Below, in pieces: positions 41,250 to 53,067 of a stretch of DNA of 64,000 nucleotides (positions are counted from its first letter, which is position 1; each line of letters opens with the position of its first letter). The position numbers were made by a program, and so were the translations under genes. Below the pieces are notes generated by a model. The model ran no database searches. It saw nothing but the letters and a program-made list of their open reading frames with translations, and was not told where the DNA came from. The DNA is from Daphnia carinata (taxonomy: Eukaryota; Arthropoda; Branchiopoda; Diplostraca; Daphniidae): NCBI RefSeq assembly GCF_022539665.2, contig NC_081332.1:3009884-3073883 (forward strand). Direction: 5' to 3'.

Positions 41250-44200
41250 ATGACCGTCAAATCATTACGTCTTTTGGCGCTATTCGCCACACTTGTTGCA
41301 TTTCCAGGCGCAGAGAACTCGGCTGTCAAACGACAGGTTGTTCAACCTGAAGCTCCAAAATCTGGATCATTTTACCGTGGAGCAGTTGAATCTCCTCCAC
41401 CGACCGTCCACATCGGACGAGGCTTCCAACGAGATGCTGTTGAGTATCGCCCCAATCCCGATTTTCGCCCTATAAACCCATTCGCCCTCCGCAACCTGAA
41501 TAGCGCCATTTTCTTGTCGCAATTCTACTATCCATCGCTGTACGCCGATCATTTCCGCAAAGTTTACCCCGACTATTATACTCCTTTTGCTGTGTTTCCG
41601 GTACCCATCAGCAATTCGATTATCCAAAAAGGTAACTGGCAATTATTGACATTTCTTTTGCATTAATTGAATTGATGCGTATTGTTAAAATGTCAGACGG
41701 ATCAGAATGCCTGAACGGCCAAGCTTTGCGACCGAATCCTGACGATTGCACCGGCTATCAGAGCTGCGTCCACGGCCAATGGGAAAATCAAAGGTGTCCT
41801 GATGGATTGCACTGGAACGCCCAGTACAGCATTTGCGATTGGCCGTCGAATGTGCGATGCGCCATCGAAGCCACGTCTTCGGGTACTCAGGCCCCAGCTA
41901 CTGAAGCTCCTCAACTTTCCACGACGACGCCTCGCTATCCAATTTCTGTCACCACGCCATCTCGAGCTCCAGATGTCACAACAACAACATCGGCTCCACC
42001 TAGTCCAACTGCTTCACCTTCTGCACCGCCCTCTTCATCTTCCGGTAATCATATCCTTCTCTACGTAAATAGTTTTCTTTACTAAACCGTTTAATTTTAA
42101 CACAACAGGTGAGGCTAAAGTGATTTGCTACTACACGAACTGGTCGTGGTATCGTCAAGGAGAAGCCAAATATTCTCCGAGTGACATTGATCTTAACCTC
42201 TGCACTCACATCCTTTATGGATTCGCCACCTTGGATCCGAATCAGTCGATTATGCGTGTCTTTGATTCTTGGTCCGACACTGATGAATACGGCCCAAAAC
42301 TTTACGCTAAAGTGACGGCCCTTAAGAGTCACGGCATCAAGGTTCTCATCGCTCTCGGTGGCTGGAACGACTCTGCTGGAGGCAAATATAGTGCTATGGT
42401 CAACAATCCAGCTGCCAGGCGCCGTTTTATTGAAAATGCTATCATTTTCATTGAAAATTACGGATTTGACGGTCTCGATCTTGACTGGGAATACCCCAAG
42501 TGCTGGCAGGTATGTTTCTCCAAAATTTATCATTTCATAGTCAAAGCGAATCGCTATCATCACGAAATTTCGGTTTTTTTCAGGTCGATTGTAATGCTGG
42601 CCCAGCCTCAGACAAACCTGCCTTCGCAGCTTTCGTCCGAGAATTGCGAGAGGCCTTTACTCCCAGAGGCTGGCTTTTGACTGCTGCTGTTTCGCCATCC
42701 AAAGCGGTCATCGATGCTGGCTATGATGTGCCGTCGTTGTCCCGTGACTTGGATTGGATTGGTGTCATGACTTACGATTATCACGGACACTGGGACAAGA
42801 GAACAGGTCACGTGGCTCCACTTGGCTTCCATTCGGAGGCAGATGTAGCTTATTTCAACACAGAGTACACGCTCAATTACTGGATCCGTGGTGGAGCTGA
42901 TCCGGCTAAACTCATTCTCGGGGTTCCGCTCTACGGCCAGTCATTCACACTGCAAAATCCCAGCGTCAACGGACTTAACGCTCCGGCTAAAGGAACCGGA
43001 CAAGCTGGTGAATTCACTCGTCAAGCTGGATTCCTCGCTTATTACGAAGTAATTTTTCATCAGCAAACGTAATTAGAATAATTACTGTTATGAAAATCGA
43101 TTGGTTTTTTTGTGTGTGTAGATTTGTAAGATGATTGCCAATGGCGGATGGACTGTCGTCCAGGATGAAGAAGGAGCTCTCGGTCCGTATGCTTACCGTG
43201 GTGATCAATGGGTATCGTTCGACGACGCAAACATGGTTCGTAAAAAATCCGAAGTTGCCAAAGCAATGAAAATCGGTGGTGCCATGATCTGGGCCCTCGA
43301 TCTCGATGATTTCCGAAACAAATGTGGATGTGAGACGTATGCTTTGCTCAAAACAATCAACAGAGTCTTGAGAAACTACCCAGCATCGAGCGCCAAATGT
43401 GACGTTAAAAGTAATCATCAAAGTTTAAAAAAAAAAAAAAGATCAAAATAATACTCCTTATTGACACAGGTGTTCCAAAAGTTTCCAGACCAACTGCAGT
43501 ATCCAAGAGCACCTGCCAAGAAAATTCTTACAAACCGCACGAATCTGATTGTGCTAGTTACTATCATTGCGTCTTCGGACAATGGAGTGGCTATACTTGC
43601 CCCAACGGTTTGTTCTGGAACAAGGTACGTCATTAAGATGTGCAAAAAGAAAATAAGGTCTTCATTTCACGAATGCCGTTACTGAATAATGTTTGTGTTA
43701 GGAATACTGCGACTGGCCATACAACGCCAAATGCGAAGGTAGCAGTGAAGTTTACCTTCCAGCAGTTCCAGCCCCTACAGCTGCCCCTGTTCTACCTGGA
43801 CCTGATTCCACTGGAACAACAGCGAGTGGCGCGTACGTCGAATGGAAACCAACAACTACAACAGCCAAGCCCACGCCCAGCCCTTTTCCAGAGGTGACAT
43901 TGCCCGACACTGGTTTTAAAGTCATCTGTTATTTCACCAACTGGGCTGGATATCGGCAAGGAGAGGGCAAGTACAAGCCGGAGGACATCGATCCGGCTTT
44001 GTGCACGCACATCATCTACGGTTTCGCCACTCTCAGTCCCAGTGAACTGACTATGCGTGTTTTCGATTCCTGGGCTGACACGGACGAATACGGGCCAAAC
44101 CTTTACGCAAAAGTAACGGCATTGAAAAAGAAGGGAATCAAGGTTTTGATTGGTCTAGGTGGTTGGAATGACTCATTGGGCAGCAAGTATAGCCAACTGG

Positions 44201-45193
44201 TTAACAATCCAACTGCCAGGAAACGGTTCGTTGACAACGCAATCGCCTTCATCGAGAAATACGGTTTCGATGGACTCGACCTTGATTGGGAATACCCGAA
44301 ATGTTGGCAGGTTAGTCTTGCCTTAAAAGAGGTGTAGATTTATCTAGTCTAGTACCTAACAACCCGTGTATTACTAGGTGGATTGCAAAGCTGGACCAGA
44401 TTCAGACAAACCTTCGTTCACTGCTTGGGTTAGGGAACTGAGCGAGGCGTTCAAACCTCGCGGTTGGTTACTGTCGTCCGCTGTTTCGCCCTCGAAAACT
44501 GTCATCGACCTTGGTTATGAAGTTGCCGAGTTGTCTCAATACTTTGACTGGATTGGTGTCATGTCCTACGACTATTTTGGCAATTGGGACAAAGAAACCG
44601 GTCACGTTGCTCCCCTATATGCCCATTCTCAGGTCAGCAACCAATACTTCAATGCTAATTTCACGCTCAACTATTGGATTGAACTTGGCGCTGATCCGTC
44701 CAAAGTAATCATGGGTATGCCTATGTACGGACAATCGTTCACTCTTGAAGATCCCGCCAGCAATGGCTTGAACGCCAAGGCTAAAGGACCAGGTGAAGCG
44801 GGAGAATTCACGCGGCAAGGAGGTTTCCTCGCGTTCTACGAGGTTTGACTTGGTTATTTTTGTATGTGGCGTTTGCTTAATTACACCTCTGCTTTTTTTT
44901 AGATTTGCCATCGTATGAAGCAGGGTGGCTGGACTGTGGTTCAAGACTCTGAAGAAGCCATGGGTCCTTACGCTTACAAAGGAAATCAGTGGACTTCGTT
45001 TGACGATGTCGCTATCATTCGTCGCAAATCTGAATTGGTCAAATCAATGAAAATCGGTGGTGCTATGATTTGGGCGTTGGATCTTGATGACTTTAGTAAC
45101 CGATGCGGATGCGAACGCTATCCATTGCTCAGGACTATTAACCGCGTCTTGCGTAATTATCCCGTAGCCGACCCGAATTGCAATTACGCTTAA
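41250..45193 (+). CDS. Cht10: Secreted chitinase with two GH18 domains (group II, Cht10-like)
   Basis: Hydrolyses beta-1,4 bonds of chitin; group II enzymes act in cuticle and peritrophic-matrix turnover at moult. Nine coding exons: 41250-41631, 41697-42044, 42109-42509, 42584-43048, 43122-43410, 43470-43624, 43702-44310, 44378-44842, 44903-45193; 1134 residues. Order: signal peptide (1 to about 25), an unassigned segment, CBM14 with six Cys (132, 145, 151, 161, 174, 182), a Thr/Ser/Pro linker, GH18-1 from about 247 (FDGLDLDWEYP, catalytic Glu371), a second six-Cys CBM14 (644, 656, 662, 672, 683, 691), a linker, and GH18-2 from about 753 (Glu877). Both catalytic domains keep GGWND, DxDxE and MIWALDLDDF. 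Insect Cht10 has four or five GH18 units, so this is a short version. The start is the first ATG after an acceptor. A possible poly(A) signal ATTAAA is at 45196. Confidence 0.93.
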
Positions 45194-45796
45194 AAATTAA
45201 ACAGGGATCTTTTGGTAATGAGATTTAATGCTAAGCATTAGAAAAACATGATTTCCGATCTTTTTAAAGGCACACAACAAAGATGTGTTACAGGTGTTTG
45301 TTCTGTTTTTTAACAATGTTTTCCTCTGTTATGTTATTTGGGTAACTTGGTACAGAATTTTTTCGCGATTTGTGGAATCACTCACTGGCTTGTTTTGTCT
45401 CTAAGTTCATTTTGTAGTGCACCATTATTACACTTTCCAAATAAGTGGTCGGTATCTTTGTTTTAACTACCATCCTTTTCTAATCGCACGTTTACTTATA
45501 TTGCACATGTACGCATCTATTAGATAGATTGAATTCAGTGTGGTCAAACATGAACACATCTCATCCTTAACCAGATGCGAACAAGTTTACCAAACCACTC
45601 TTTCTTTTAATGGTATGTGTTCCTGTTGTGTCATCTTTACGAACAAAAATATGTCAGAACTTTAGCTTTTTTGTTCTCTGAAAATAAGAAAGCTACTGTA
45701 CTGCTTTATTTTATTTTTTTCATTCTATTTATTTGATTGCTGGTGCACATCTCTGCTAAGACTGAAAGCTTTTAAACACAGTTCGGCATGATCACT
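45194..45796. other. Intergenic: chitinase 3' UTR
   Basis: AT-rich, no coding frame. Separates the chitinase stop from the Nup88 promoter region; nothing else recognised. Confidence 0.6.
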
Positions 45797-45873
45797 GATA
45801 GATGGCGTGCAACATAGCAGTATTTAAATTCACGACTGGGTACCGATAGATGGCACGCAATTCAACAGTATTA
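45797..45873 (+). repeat. Tandem GATAGATGGC element before Nup88
   Basis: Two related 29-base copies start at 45797 and 45845 (offset 48 bp). Both open with GATAGATGGC and share GCAA and CAGTATT further on, about 22 of 29 positions in all. They lie 28-104 bp upstream of the Nup88 ATG, so they are in its promoter or 5' UTR. The AGATGGC core resembles the 3' half of the CTCF motif. Confidence 0.6.
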
Positions 45874-45900
45874 TTTTTTATTCATAAATTATTTTGAAAG

Positions 45901-48900
45901 ATGGCCACGCTTAGATCGCTCGCCGGCTTAAATGATTCCCAATTTTCTAAGATTATTAAAGAGCAAAGAAGTAGACAGCCTAAAGGCCAGGTGAAAAAAG
46001 TTCGTAGCCTGCTAACAACCATCGAGCATTACGTATTCGCGTGGGATAAAGTAGATTGTTGCTTGCTCGTAAAAAATTTGTTAGACGTTGATACATGGGC
46101 CGAAGGCAAGAAAAACACAGACCAAAAACCGTCAGCGGATCGATTACTGGTTAGTCAGTGTTACAGTCAATATTACTTGTAAATGTCTTGATTTTCTATG
46201 TTTCCTACAACTTAGAAAATTACACTGACAGATGCTCCTGTCTTTGAAGTGGAAAATGTTCAAACCAATTTGGACGGTAATGTTTTATAAATTGGTGTTG
46301 CCTAAGAATGTTAACAATCTTTCCTTGTTTGTTATAGGCAGTTTAATAGTCTTGAATGGTCCTCAAGGTGTGGCATGTGTTGAACTACCAAGTAATTTGC
46401 CGAGTCTTGAAGCCAAGCAACAAGGACTTTGTGTTAAAAGTGCTAGGTGAGAATCATGTTAATAAGCTAATGTTCAAGTATATGAAAATTAATTTTCTTG
46501 CAACTCTTAGATCAATTTACATAGACCAGAAGCTCTTGTTGTGCAACTCACGGGTGAAAATCCAGGAAGTAAAGTTTCATCCAGGATCTCCAACAAATAG
46601 CCATTTAGTTGTGCTGACATCAGATAATTGCATTAGGTATGTGAAACAAGGTGATAAACATTGTTAGAAAGCTAAAAATGTTTTAAGCAAAATTCATCTC
46701 TTTCCTCTTAACTTTTAATTGAAATAGAAAAAATTATTCAAAGTTTATCTTACTATTTTATGAAATGTAATTTAATTCCCCTGTTTGTTTTTTTTTAGAA
46801 TCTATGATGTGTTCAATCCTAGCCGCCCAGAAAAAACAATTCCAGTTGGTCCCAAGGTGGGAAACCATTCACTGCATTCGTCAATGACATCAGGCACAAC
46901 GTTTTCATCGTGTTTGGATGAAGCCGTATCTTTCGATTTTGGTACGCCTTTTGAAGATACTCGTACCAGCGGAGATCCACAAAAACGAGTAAGCGTCCAC
47001 CTTTGCACTTTGAATTATATCCATATAATCGCCACATCATTACGTTTTCTGTTAATGATATTCCAACAATTACTGTGTTACTTATATTTCTTTTATGTCT
47101 ACTTGTGTCTATTCCTTTCATTTTTTTTTGTATTATAGGATGGGGTTCCAATCTTCCTCTTTCCAGTATACGTTCTAATTACCAACGGGGATGTTTACAC
47201 GTTCAGTTGTTCAGTTCAGTCGAATAGGTAAAACCATAAATCTTTTCAGTTGAAAACGCAAAGCTAATACTAATTGTTTTATCTTATCTGATGTAGTTCT
47301 AGAGCTCCGAAAATATCGGTCATTGGACCATTATTAATGCAACCAGCTGCCTTGGACAATTATGGAGACGATGCTTGTTCTCTTCTCTGTTTACCGGTGT
47401 TACCACCCGTTTTGGTGATCGCCAACCGTACAGGAAACATACATCATGCCATTTTACTTCCACGAGCAGCGACGGATGATGATGATGATTCCGACCAGAA
47501 TCCTAATATTGCTGACGACCTCGAGGTACGACTTGAGTTAAGAAGATATGGTTTACTTTGACTAATATTCTGATCGTGTTTCGTATCAAGTCATTGTTAT
47601 CGAAAGCAAGTTTGACGGTTATGGACGTAAAACCTGATTCGGTATTGCATGTTACCGAGACGCTCGAGCTGGACGGTGATATTCTGGACGGAAGTGAAAG
47701 CTTCAGTGCCGATGAAAATGTTGCTGACAATGAAGGCGCAGTTCAGCTCCGTAGGGATCCTGCCTGTTCCAGTCGTTACTTTGTTTTACACGACTATGGA
47801 GTCCATGGCGTAGTCGTTCCACTGGTTGATACTCTCAGTGAACTGGCCTCCAAGCCTGATTGTAAGCAATCAGTAGTTTTCTGTATATCTAGACTAGACT
47901 GACGCTTCTCTTTACGTTCTTAGCGGATGTCGATCAGGATGAGACTAAACGGGTAATGCTGGCTGAAACGGTGGTTGAATTCATACTGTGTTCACGAACG
48001 AAATCGTCTGCTGCTGCACCTCCTCAAGGAATAGTCGTATACCCCCTTCCACCAACTCTGTTGGTGTTATTGGATTCAGCTGATCTTCAAGTTATTTCTC
48101 TCTCCCGCCTACTGAAACCAGCAGTCAAGACTGTACAGACAACTAGTACGACGAAGGTGGACACGTTATTTTTGCTAAAGTATTACACATGTTCATTAAC
48201 ATTTTTCCACCAGGTGGAAAAAGAACCTTTTGACACTATTATTCGACGTCAACTGCAGCGCACACATTCCCAACCGAAATTAAGTTTTCCGCCTGGTACC
48301 GAACTCAAAGTGGCCGAAGTGGTCAAAGTACGAATCTCCATAAAGCTTTTTTTTTTTTTCAACAATTTGTTTTGTAACATATGTCATTTGATGAATAGTT
48401 ATTCAGTCGCAGCGTTCAAACTCTTCGCGAAGAATACATCATGAAGCAGGACGCGGTCCGTGAAGCATTGGAAAAGAAAAGTCGGTTACTGGAGTTACAT
48501 CTACTCCAGCAGTTTGATGAACTGAGTTTGATACAGCAGTCGAAGGAAGAATTAACTGGAGTCGCCCACCAGTTGGCGGAAAAATACGAAGATTCGATGG
48601 AAAAGCAAAGATCTTTGACTGAAAGGTAGCCTCTCTTTTTTCTTTTCATTTTTAATTTGAACGAAAGAAGATGAGTGCGATTAATCACAGGGTGGAGAGA
48701 GTGCTTTATGAAATCCAGCGACGTTCACCATTCATGACGGATGCAGAAAAACAGATGGGACAACAACTTCGTTTAGTGGAAACCAAATTGCATTCATTAA
48801 CACAGTCCTTAGAATCTTTAAAACGTCGAGAACAACTCTACGGTGCAAACGTAAAAACAAAGTTATCATTTTTTGCTCTTCAGTGAACAAATAACAACTA

Positions 48901-49142
48901 CTTTTTTTAATGTTAGGCTATCCAGCAGCAAGACCGTAATACAACGATTGGCCACCTTAGTGAAGAACAAAAAACAAGTGTGAACGAAGCCTTGGCTCTT
49001 CAGTAAATTCCATTTCTTTAAAATTTTCCATCATGTTGAAACATCTAGATCAAAGCTAACGATGTTATTTCTATTTAGGAGCGCAGATATTGCTGGCCTA
49101 CTCAGGAGTTTACAGCAAGCCAAGAAAAAGCTTGCCGCCTAG
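45901..49142 (+). CDS. Nup88: Nucleoporin Nup88 (Drosophila members only, mbo)
   Basis: Cytoplasmic-face nuclear pore protein that docks Nup214 and CRM1 and limits nuclear export. Fourteen exons: 45901-46149, 46216-46276, 46338-46446, 46511-46636, 46799-46988, 47139-47227, 47297-47525, 47591-47861, 47924-48156, 48214-48327, 48399-48625, 48691-48850, 48917-49002, 49079-49142. All junctions are GT-AG with matching phase and the protein is 735 residues, against about 741 in human. The N-terminal two thirds is a beta-propeller (for example VKFHPGSPTNSHLVVLTSDN, then IRIYDVFNP). From residue 558 the protein is a coiled coil, beginning LFSRSVQTLREEYIMKQD and ending LLRSLQQAKKKLAA. An acidic loop (DDDDDSDQ) interrupts the propeller. 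Identification rests on family-specific sequence, length and architecture. A GTAAGC directly after the stop could be a 3' UTR donor. Confidence 0.9.
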
Positions 49143-49329
49143 GGTAAGCGAATGTTTGAAATTTTTCACATCAGTTGGGTATACACTTGTCTTTCGCATT
49201 ATGCTGAAACCATACCGTCATTTCAAGAGTAAGAATTATAAATAACTAAATTCAAGGGAATTACGGAAATATTTCGTTAAAGCAAGGATTTTTTGTATTT
49301 CGAAATAGGAAGTTGCAAGAGCTAAAAAA

Positions 49330-50650
49330 TCATTTAAAAGAATCAAGCTTTTTGGTTTTGTTTACCCTCCTAGCTCTTGTTTCAAGCATATTCTTGAGTT
49401 TGACACATTCATAACAGCTAGATTTATCTAGCAATTGACATTTATTTGAACGCCATACGCCACCCTGGAAACGACCAGTACTACAGAATTTTACATCGAC
49501 AGTAGCAGAATCCATGCAGCCATCACACGTTTTTGCTTTGTCGAAATTGTTCAGAATTTCTTGAAACTCGTTTAGGGACTGGAAATGATATTCCAGATCC
49601 ACAGAATCGAACCTTTTACCAAACACGTAGTATATGACAGAGTTTTTTGTTGCTATTTCTATCGCTTTGTCAATTATTGCTTCTCCCGGAGGAAGAGCTG
49701 GCAGGAGACAAACTAGTCTTTTGCGAGGGAGGGTAATAGCATGCCAGTTCCATGATGGTGGCAATTTAGCGTCTTGAGGATCTACCAACGATTTGTTATT
49801 ACCAGCGGTCACACGTGATGTGGTATTCGAAATGCCTGGCTTCTCGGCGGATACTCTAGGGCTATTTTCATTAGATGGGGTTATTGAATGCTTTGGGGCA
49901 GCGTCATTGTCACTAAGATTCAAACGAGAACTAATTCTTGAAGTGTTTGTTTCGGGGTTTGATTCTTGATCTTGGGTACTGGGATTGTCATTAGTATTCA
50001 ATGCTTTAGTAGTAGCCCTTTTAGTTGAATGTTCTGTAGATGCACTTGTTCTCGCATATTTTGCTGAAATATGAGTCGCAATCCGGGGGCCCTTTCTAAC
50101 CCTCTTCGAACGATGGCCTATAACGTTGGGTTATCAGAACATTTTTATTGATGTTTACATTAAACATTTGTAAAATTTGATCACATACCCTCTGGAATAA
50201 GGTTAGGTTCAAGGCTTTTACTTGGGAAAATTGATGGGATGGCTGTTGGCTTTAGTCTCCAAAGCATTGGGAAAATATCTGAGCAAATTTTAGTAACTGA
50301 ATGAAAACTAAAAAATTGGTGGTAGCAGGAATTATAGACAACTGCAAACCTTCTTTTCCTCCAACAACAACCTTTAAACCCTTCCTTATGTCATCTTCAG
50401 CAAAGTGTACATGACAGATTTTGTCATTAGGGCCAAGCTCTCTGTGTGATGTAGGTACCACTTCTTTCCATTTTTTCAACATTTCAACATCCTTTAAAGA
50501 ACAATTCTGAATGTGATTAATCTGTTATGGTTAGTTGTAAATGGGTTTGTGCAGACTTACCCTTGGAACACTAAACACAGTCCTTTTCCCAATACATCCC
50601 TTTCTTCCAGTATCACAATATGGCACAAAACATCCCGATTGACCAGGCAT
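49330..50650 (-). CDS. THAP-domain zinc-finger protein
   Basis: Probable DNA-binding nuclear protein. Four exons: 50650-50561, 50491-50350, 50278-50189 and 50117-49330; 369 residues. The N-terminal THAP finger is complete: C7-x4-C12, C56-x2-H59, Trp38, and the AVPTIF-type box as AIPSIF (residues 90-95). A Ser/Thr/Asn-rich, presumably disordered, middle follows. The C-terminal third has a second Cys cluster (CDGC, CxxC and a KLKNMLETRARR basic helix) of unknown role. THAP fingers descend from P-element-type transposases, and no transposase catalytic domain is present here. It is convergent with Nup88; the two stops are 187 bp apart. The start is the first ATG and puts the first zinc ligand at residue 7, as is usual for THAP proteins. 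Confidence 0.85.
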
Positions 50651-51625
50651 TTCGTAAACCTATATCTACAGATTTAAAAATCATCGTAAAATTTGTATAA
50701 TTTTAAAGATCAAGATGACCAAAGAAAACGTCAAAATTTTTCCCTTTAAAATTAATGTGATGTGACGTAAGACTTGTGGCACGGTGACTAAAAAAAACAA
50801 AACATCACGAAAGATATTGGCGTGAGAATAGCAAAATCTACCTTGTATTTTTGTCAGAAACAGTCTTGTTTATAGGTCTTCTGATTGCTGGCGATCAGCG
50901 CAATCTACAGTGAACTTTGTTAACAAGATGTTGGTTCTTCAAAAGAACACCTTTTCTGATCGTACCTGACTGACGTAAGTACGATTCAATCTCTTGTAGG
51001 CTAATGTAATTTGAAATCACCCTAAAGCGTCCTATTGAAAGTCAACAGCACTAACTGTTTTATACGGGGATATTTTATAATTGTGGAATTTACATCAAAG
51101 TTGTAATACTAAACCACAAGAAACAAGAAATTTTTTAAAAAGACATTTTTGGTTAAATACTGTGAATGTAACTTCGTTTAAAGCTCATGCACTTTTCAAA
51201 AAAAAAAAAAATCAGTACGCGGAGAACAAGTCCCATGTTCCCACGTTTTTACAGGAACACTAATAATAGTGTGATGTCACATAAAAATAATATTTCCTCC
51301 GGGTTCTGATTTCCTTTCATTATTGTTTAGAAACACCTAACATTGTTATACTCATTGGCTGCTCATAAATACCAAAAGAAACCATTTCCAGAGGAGTCGC
51401 GACGGTAATAACGCAATACGCAAATGAAAAAAAAAAAAAAGAAAATGAATAACAAAAAGAGTAACCGGTGGAGTTAATTGCCTCGAATTAGAAGACAGAG
51501 TTAAACAACCAACAATGGCTACAAATTCTGTGCGTAATTAATAAAAATAATAATAATAACGACAGGAAGACGACATTTTGGGCGATCGGTACACCTGGTT
51601 GAGAATTTAAAATGAGGATCGCTTT
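50651..51625. other. Intergenic: THAP gene upstream region and Orai 3' flank
   Basis: AT-rich, with two A-runs (about 51199 and 51427) and an AAT repeat near 51546. No coding frame was recognised. Confidence 0.5.
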
Positions 51626-52457
51626 TTAAATTATGTTAACCAATGGACCATTGCGAATTTCCCGCGTGGTTGTCAACTCATCACCCATTTCAAGAACATG
51701 TTTAAGCTCTTCAAGTTCTTGGATGCCACATTTTCGCGTTTCATAGGTATGCGCCACTAGGTTTCGGTAAAAGATGATAGCAAACCAAATGAAGAGAATT
51801 ACGAACGGAACTAGAATCGCTGTGGCAACGTAAGCAGCTTCCTTTAAAACGCTGTAGAACTGAATCCAACAAAGAATTGCCACTTCAACCATGAAAAGGA
51901 GAATACCCAAAACTGTTGAACAACCCCATGCCAGCTCAATGTACATGTGCATCTTTTCATGTGGAGACTCATTCACTAAACTAAATGAAGAAATTATTCA
52001 AATTAAAATAATCTACAAGTGCATCCAAAAATAATTACAAAGTGTTTCACCTAAGTATGTGCAAGTTGGAGATGGCTTCCATGTTGGGTAAGATGCATGT
52101 TGAAATTAGCAGGGCTAGCATGTGTACTGCGACTAGCATGGTTGTGCATATAGCAAATAAAAACAAAAGTGGCTTGGGGAGTTGTTCACTGTCTGGGTTG
52201 TTGTTATTTAACTGTATCTCAACCACTGCTACCTTGAAGATGCATTAAAAAAAAAACCGAAGAAAGTTGAATGCATGCTGAACCTCAAGATTTAAAGTAT
52301 TAGAATTATATGGATTGAAATTACAAACCATTGCGAATCCTGCTAAAAGGGCAGATGTGTTACTTGCTGCTTTCAGTTTGGCTTTGCTCAAGTGTAATTT
52401 TCTCCATGATAAGAAAGCCGGGCCTTGGTGATGTATGCTGTCTCCTTGAGTTGACAT
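51626..52457 (-). CDS. Orai: Orai store-operated calcium channel subunit, divergent pore
   Basis: Plasma-membrane pore subunit of the CRAC channel, opened by STIM after ER calcium loss. Three exons: 52457-52329, 52232-52051 and 51980-51626; 221 residues, short at the N-terminus against Drosophila Orai. The N-terminal helix [17 protein letters not shown] and four membrane segments are visible (about 30-50, 63-88, 118-142, 150-175), as is a C-terminal STIM-binding helix ([13 protein letters not shown]). Conserved positions, in human ORAI1 numbering recalled from memory: E106 filter (E48), F99 (F41), V102 (V44), H134 (H80), E190 (E136), and the TM4 Pro. Changed positions: R91 is Asn33, and the outer acidic D110/D112 are Asn52/Asn54, with an NNNNPDSE loop. 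These would affect pore charge. The ATG at 52457 is the first in frame. Confidence 0.92.
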
Positions 52458-53067
52458 TTTCTGTCACATGAAAAACAATTATCAGAAATTTTTTTAAACA
52501 ATACAAAACCAGAACAGCATCTACTATGTAATGTTAAACCAATTTCAAAGTTGCATTTTTGCTGGTGGTCTATTCTGCTATGCTAAGATAAAGTAAAAAT
52601 ACAATTGTCTCAAATTGTTGAGGCTCTCAGATATTCTAAGGCAATTTAGCTCTTAAGAACGCTACGGCATTAGGCGAGCAGCAGGAAATAAAAGCTATGT
52701 TATACTCTCCCAAATAAAGCTACATAATTCACTAAGAGCTCTGAAGAAAAACCAAAAACAGTGTGAACCTTGAAATTGAGGTTAACAAGAACAAGTGCAG
52801 ATGGGAGAGAGCCTTTCACCACAGAATAAAAGATTCGATTTTGTTTTGTTTTCGTAAAAATTCATATGTGCAGAATTTTTTGACAGTTGTAAACAGAGCA
52901 TTTCCTAGCAGAAAACTGACTACTGAGTTTTTATTTGAAATTTGTCAACATCGAAGTCAGCCATTAAAACTCATTAACGAGGGTTTTGACACTGAGCCAA
53001 TAAAGTTGTATGTTTTGTACTGTCCGTTTATCTTTATGATTAGTTAAATTGTTTTGTTTTTTTCAAG
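52458..53067. other. Intergenic upstream of Orai
   Basis: Contains the presumed Orai 5' UTR and promoter on the minus strand. A plus-strand open frame at 52763-53047 has no recognisable similarity and weak splice context. Nothing else supported. Confidence 0.4.

Noticed and set aside
42000-42563. Long minus-strand frame antisense to the chitinase
   Set aside because: Mirrors GH18 coding sequence and crosses its introns; an artefact of codon bias.
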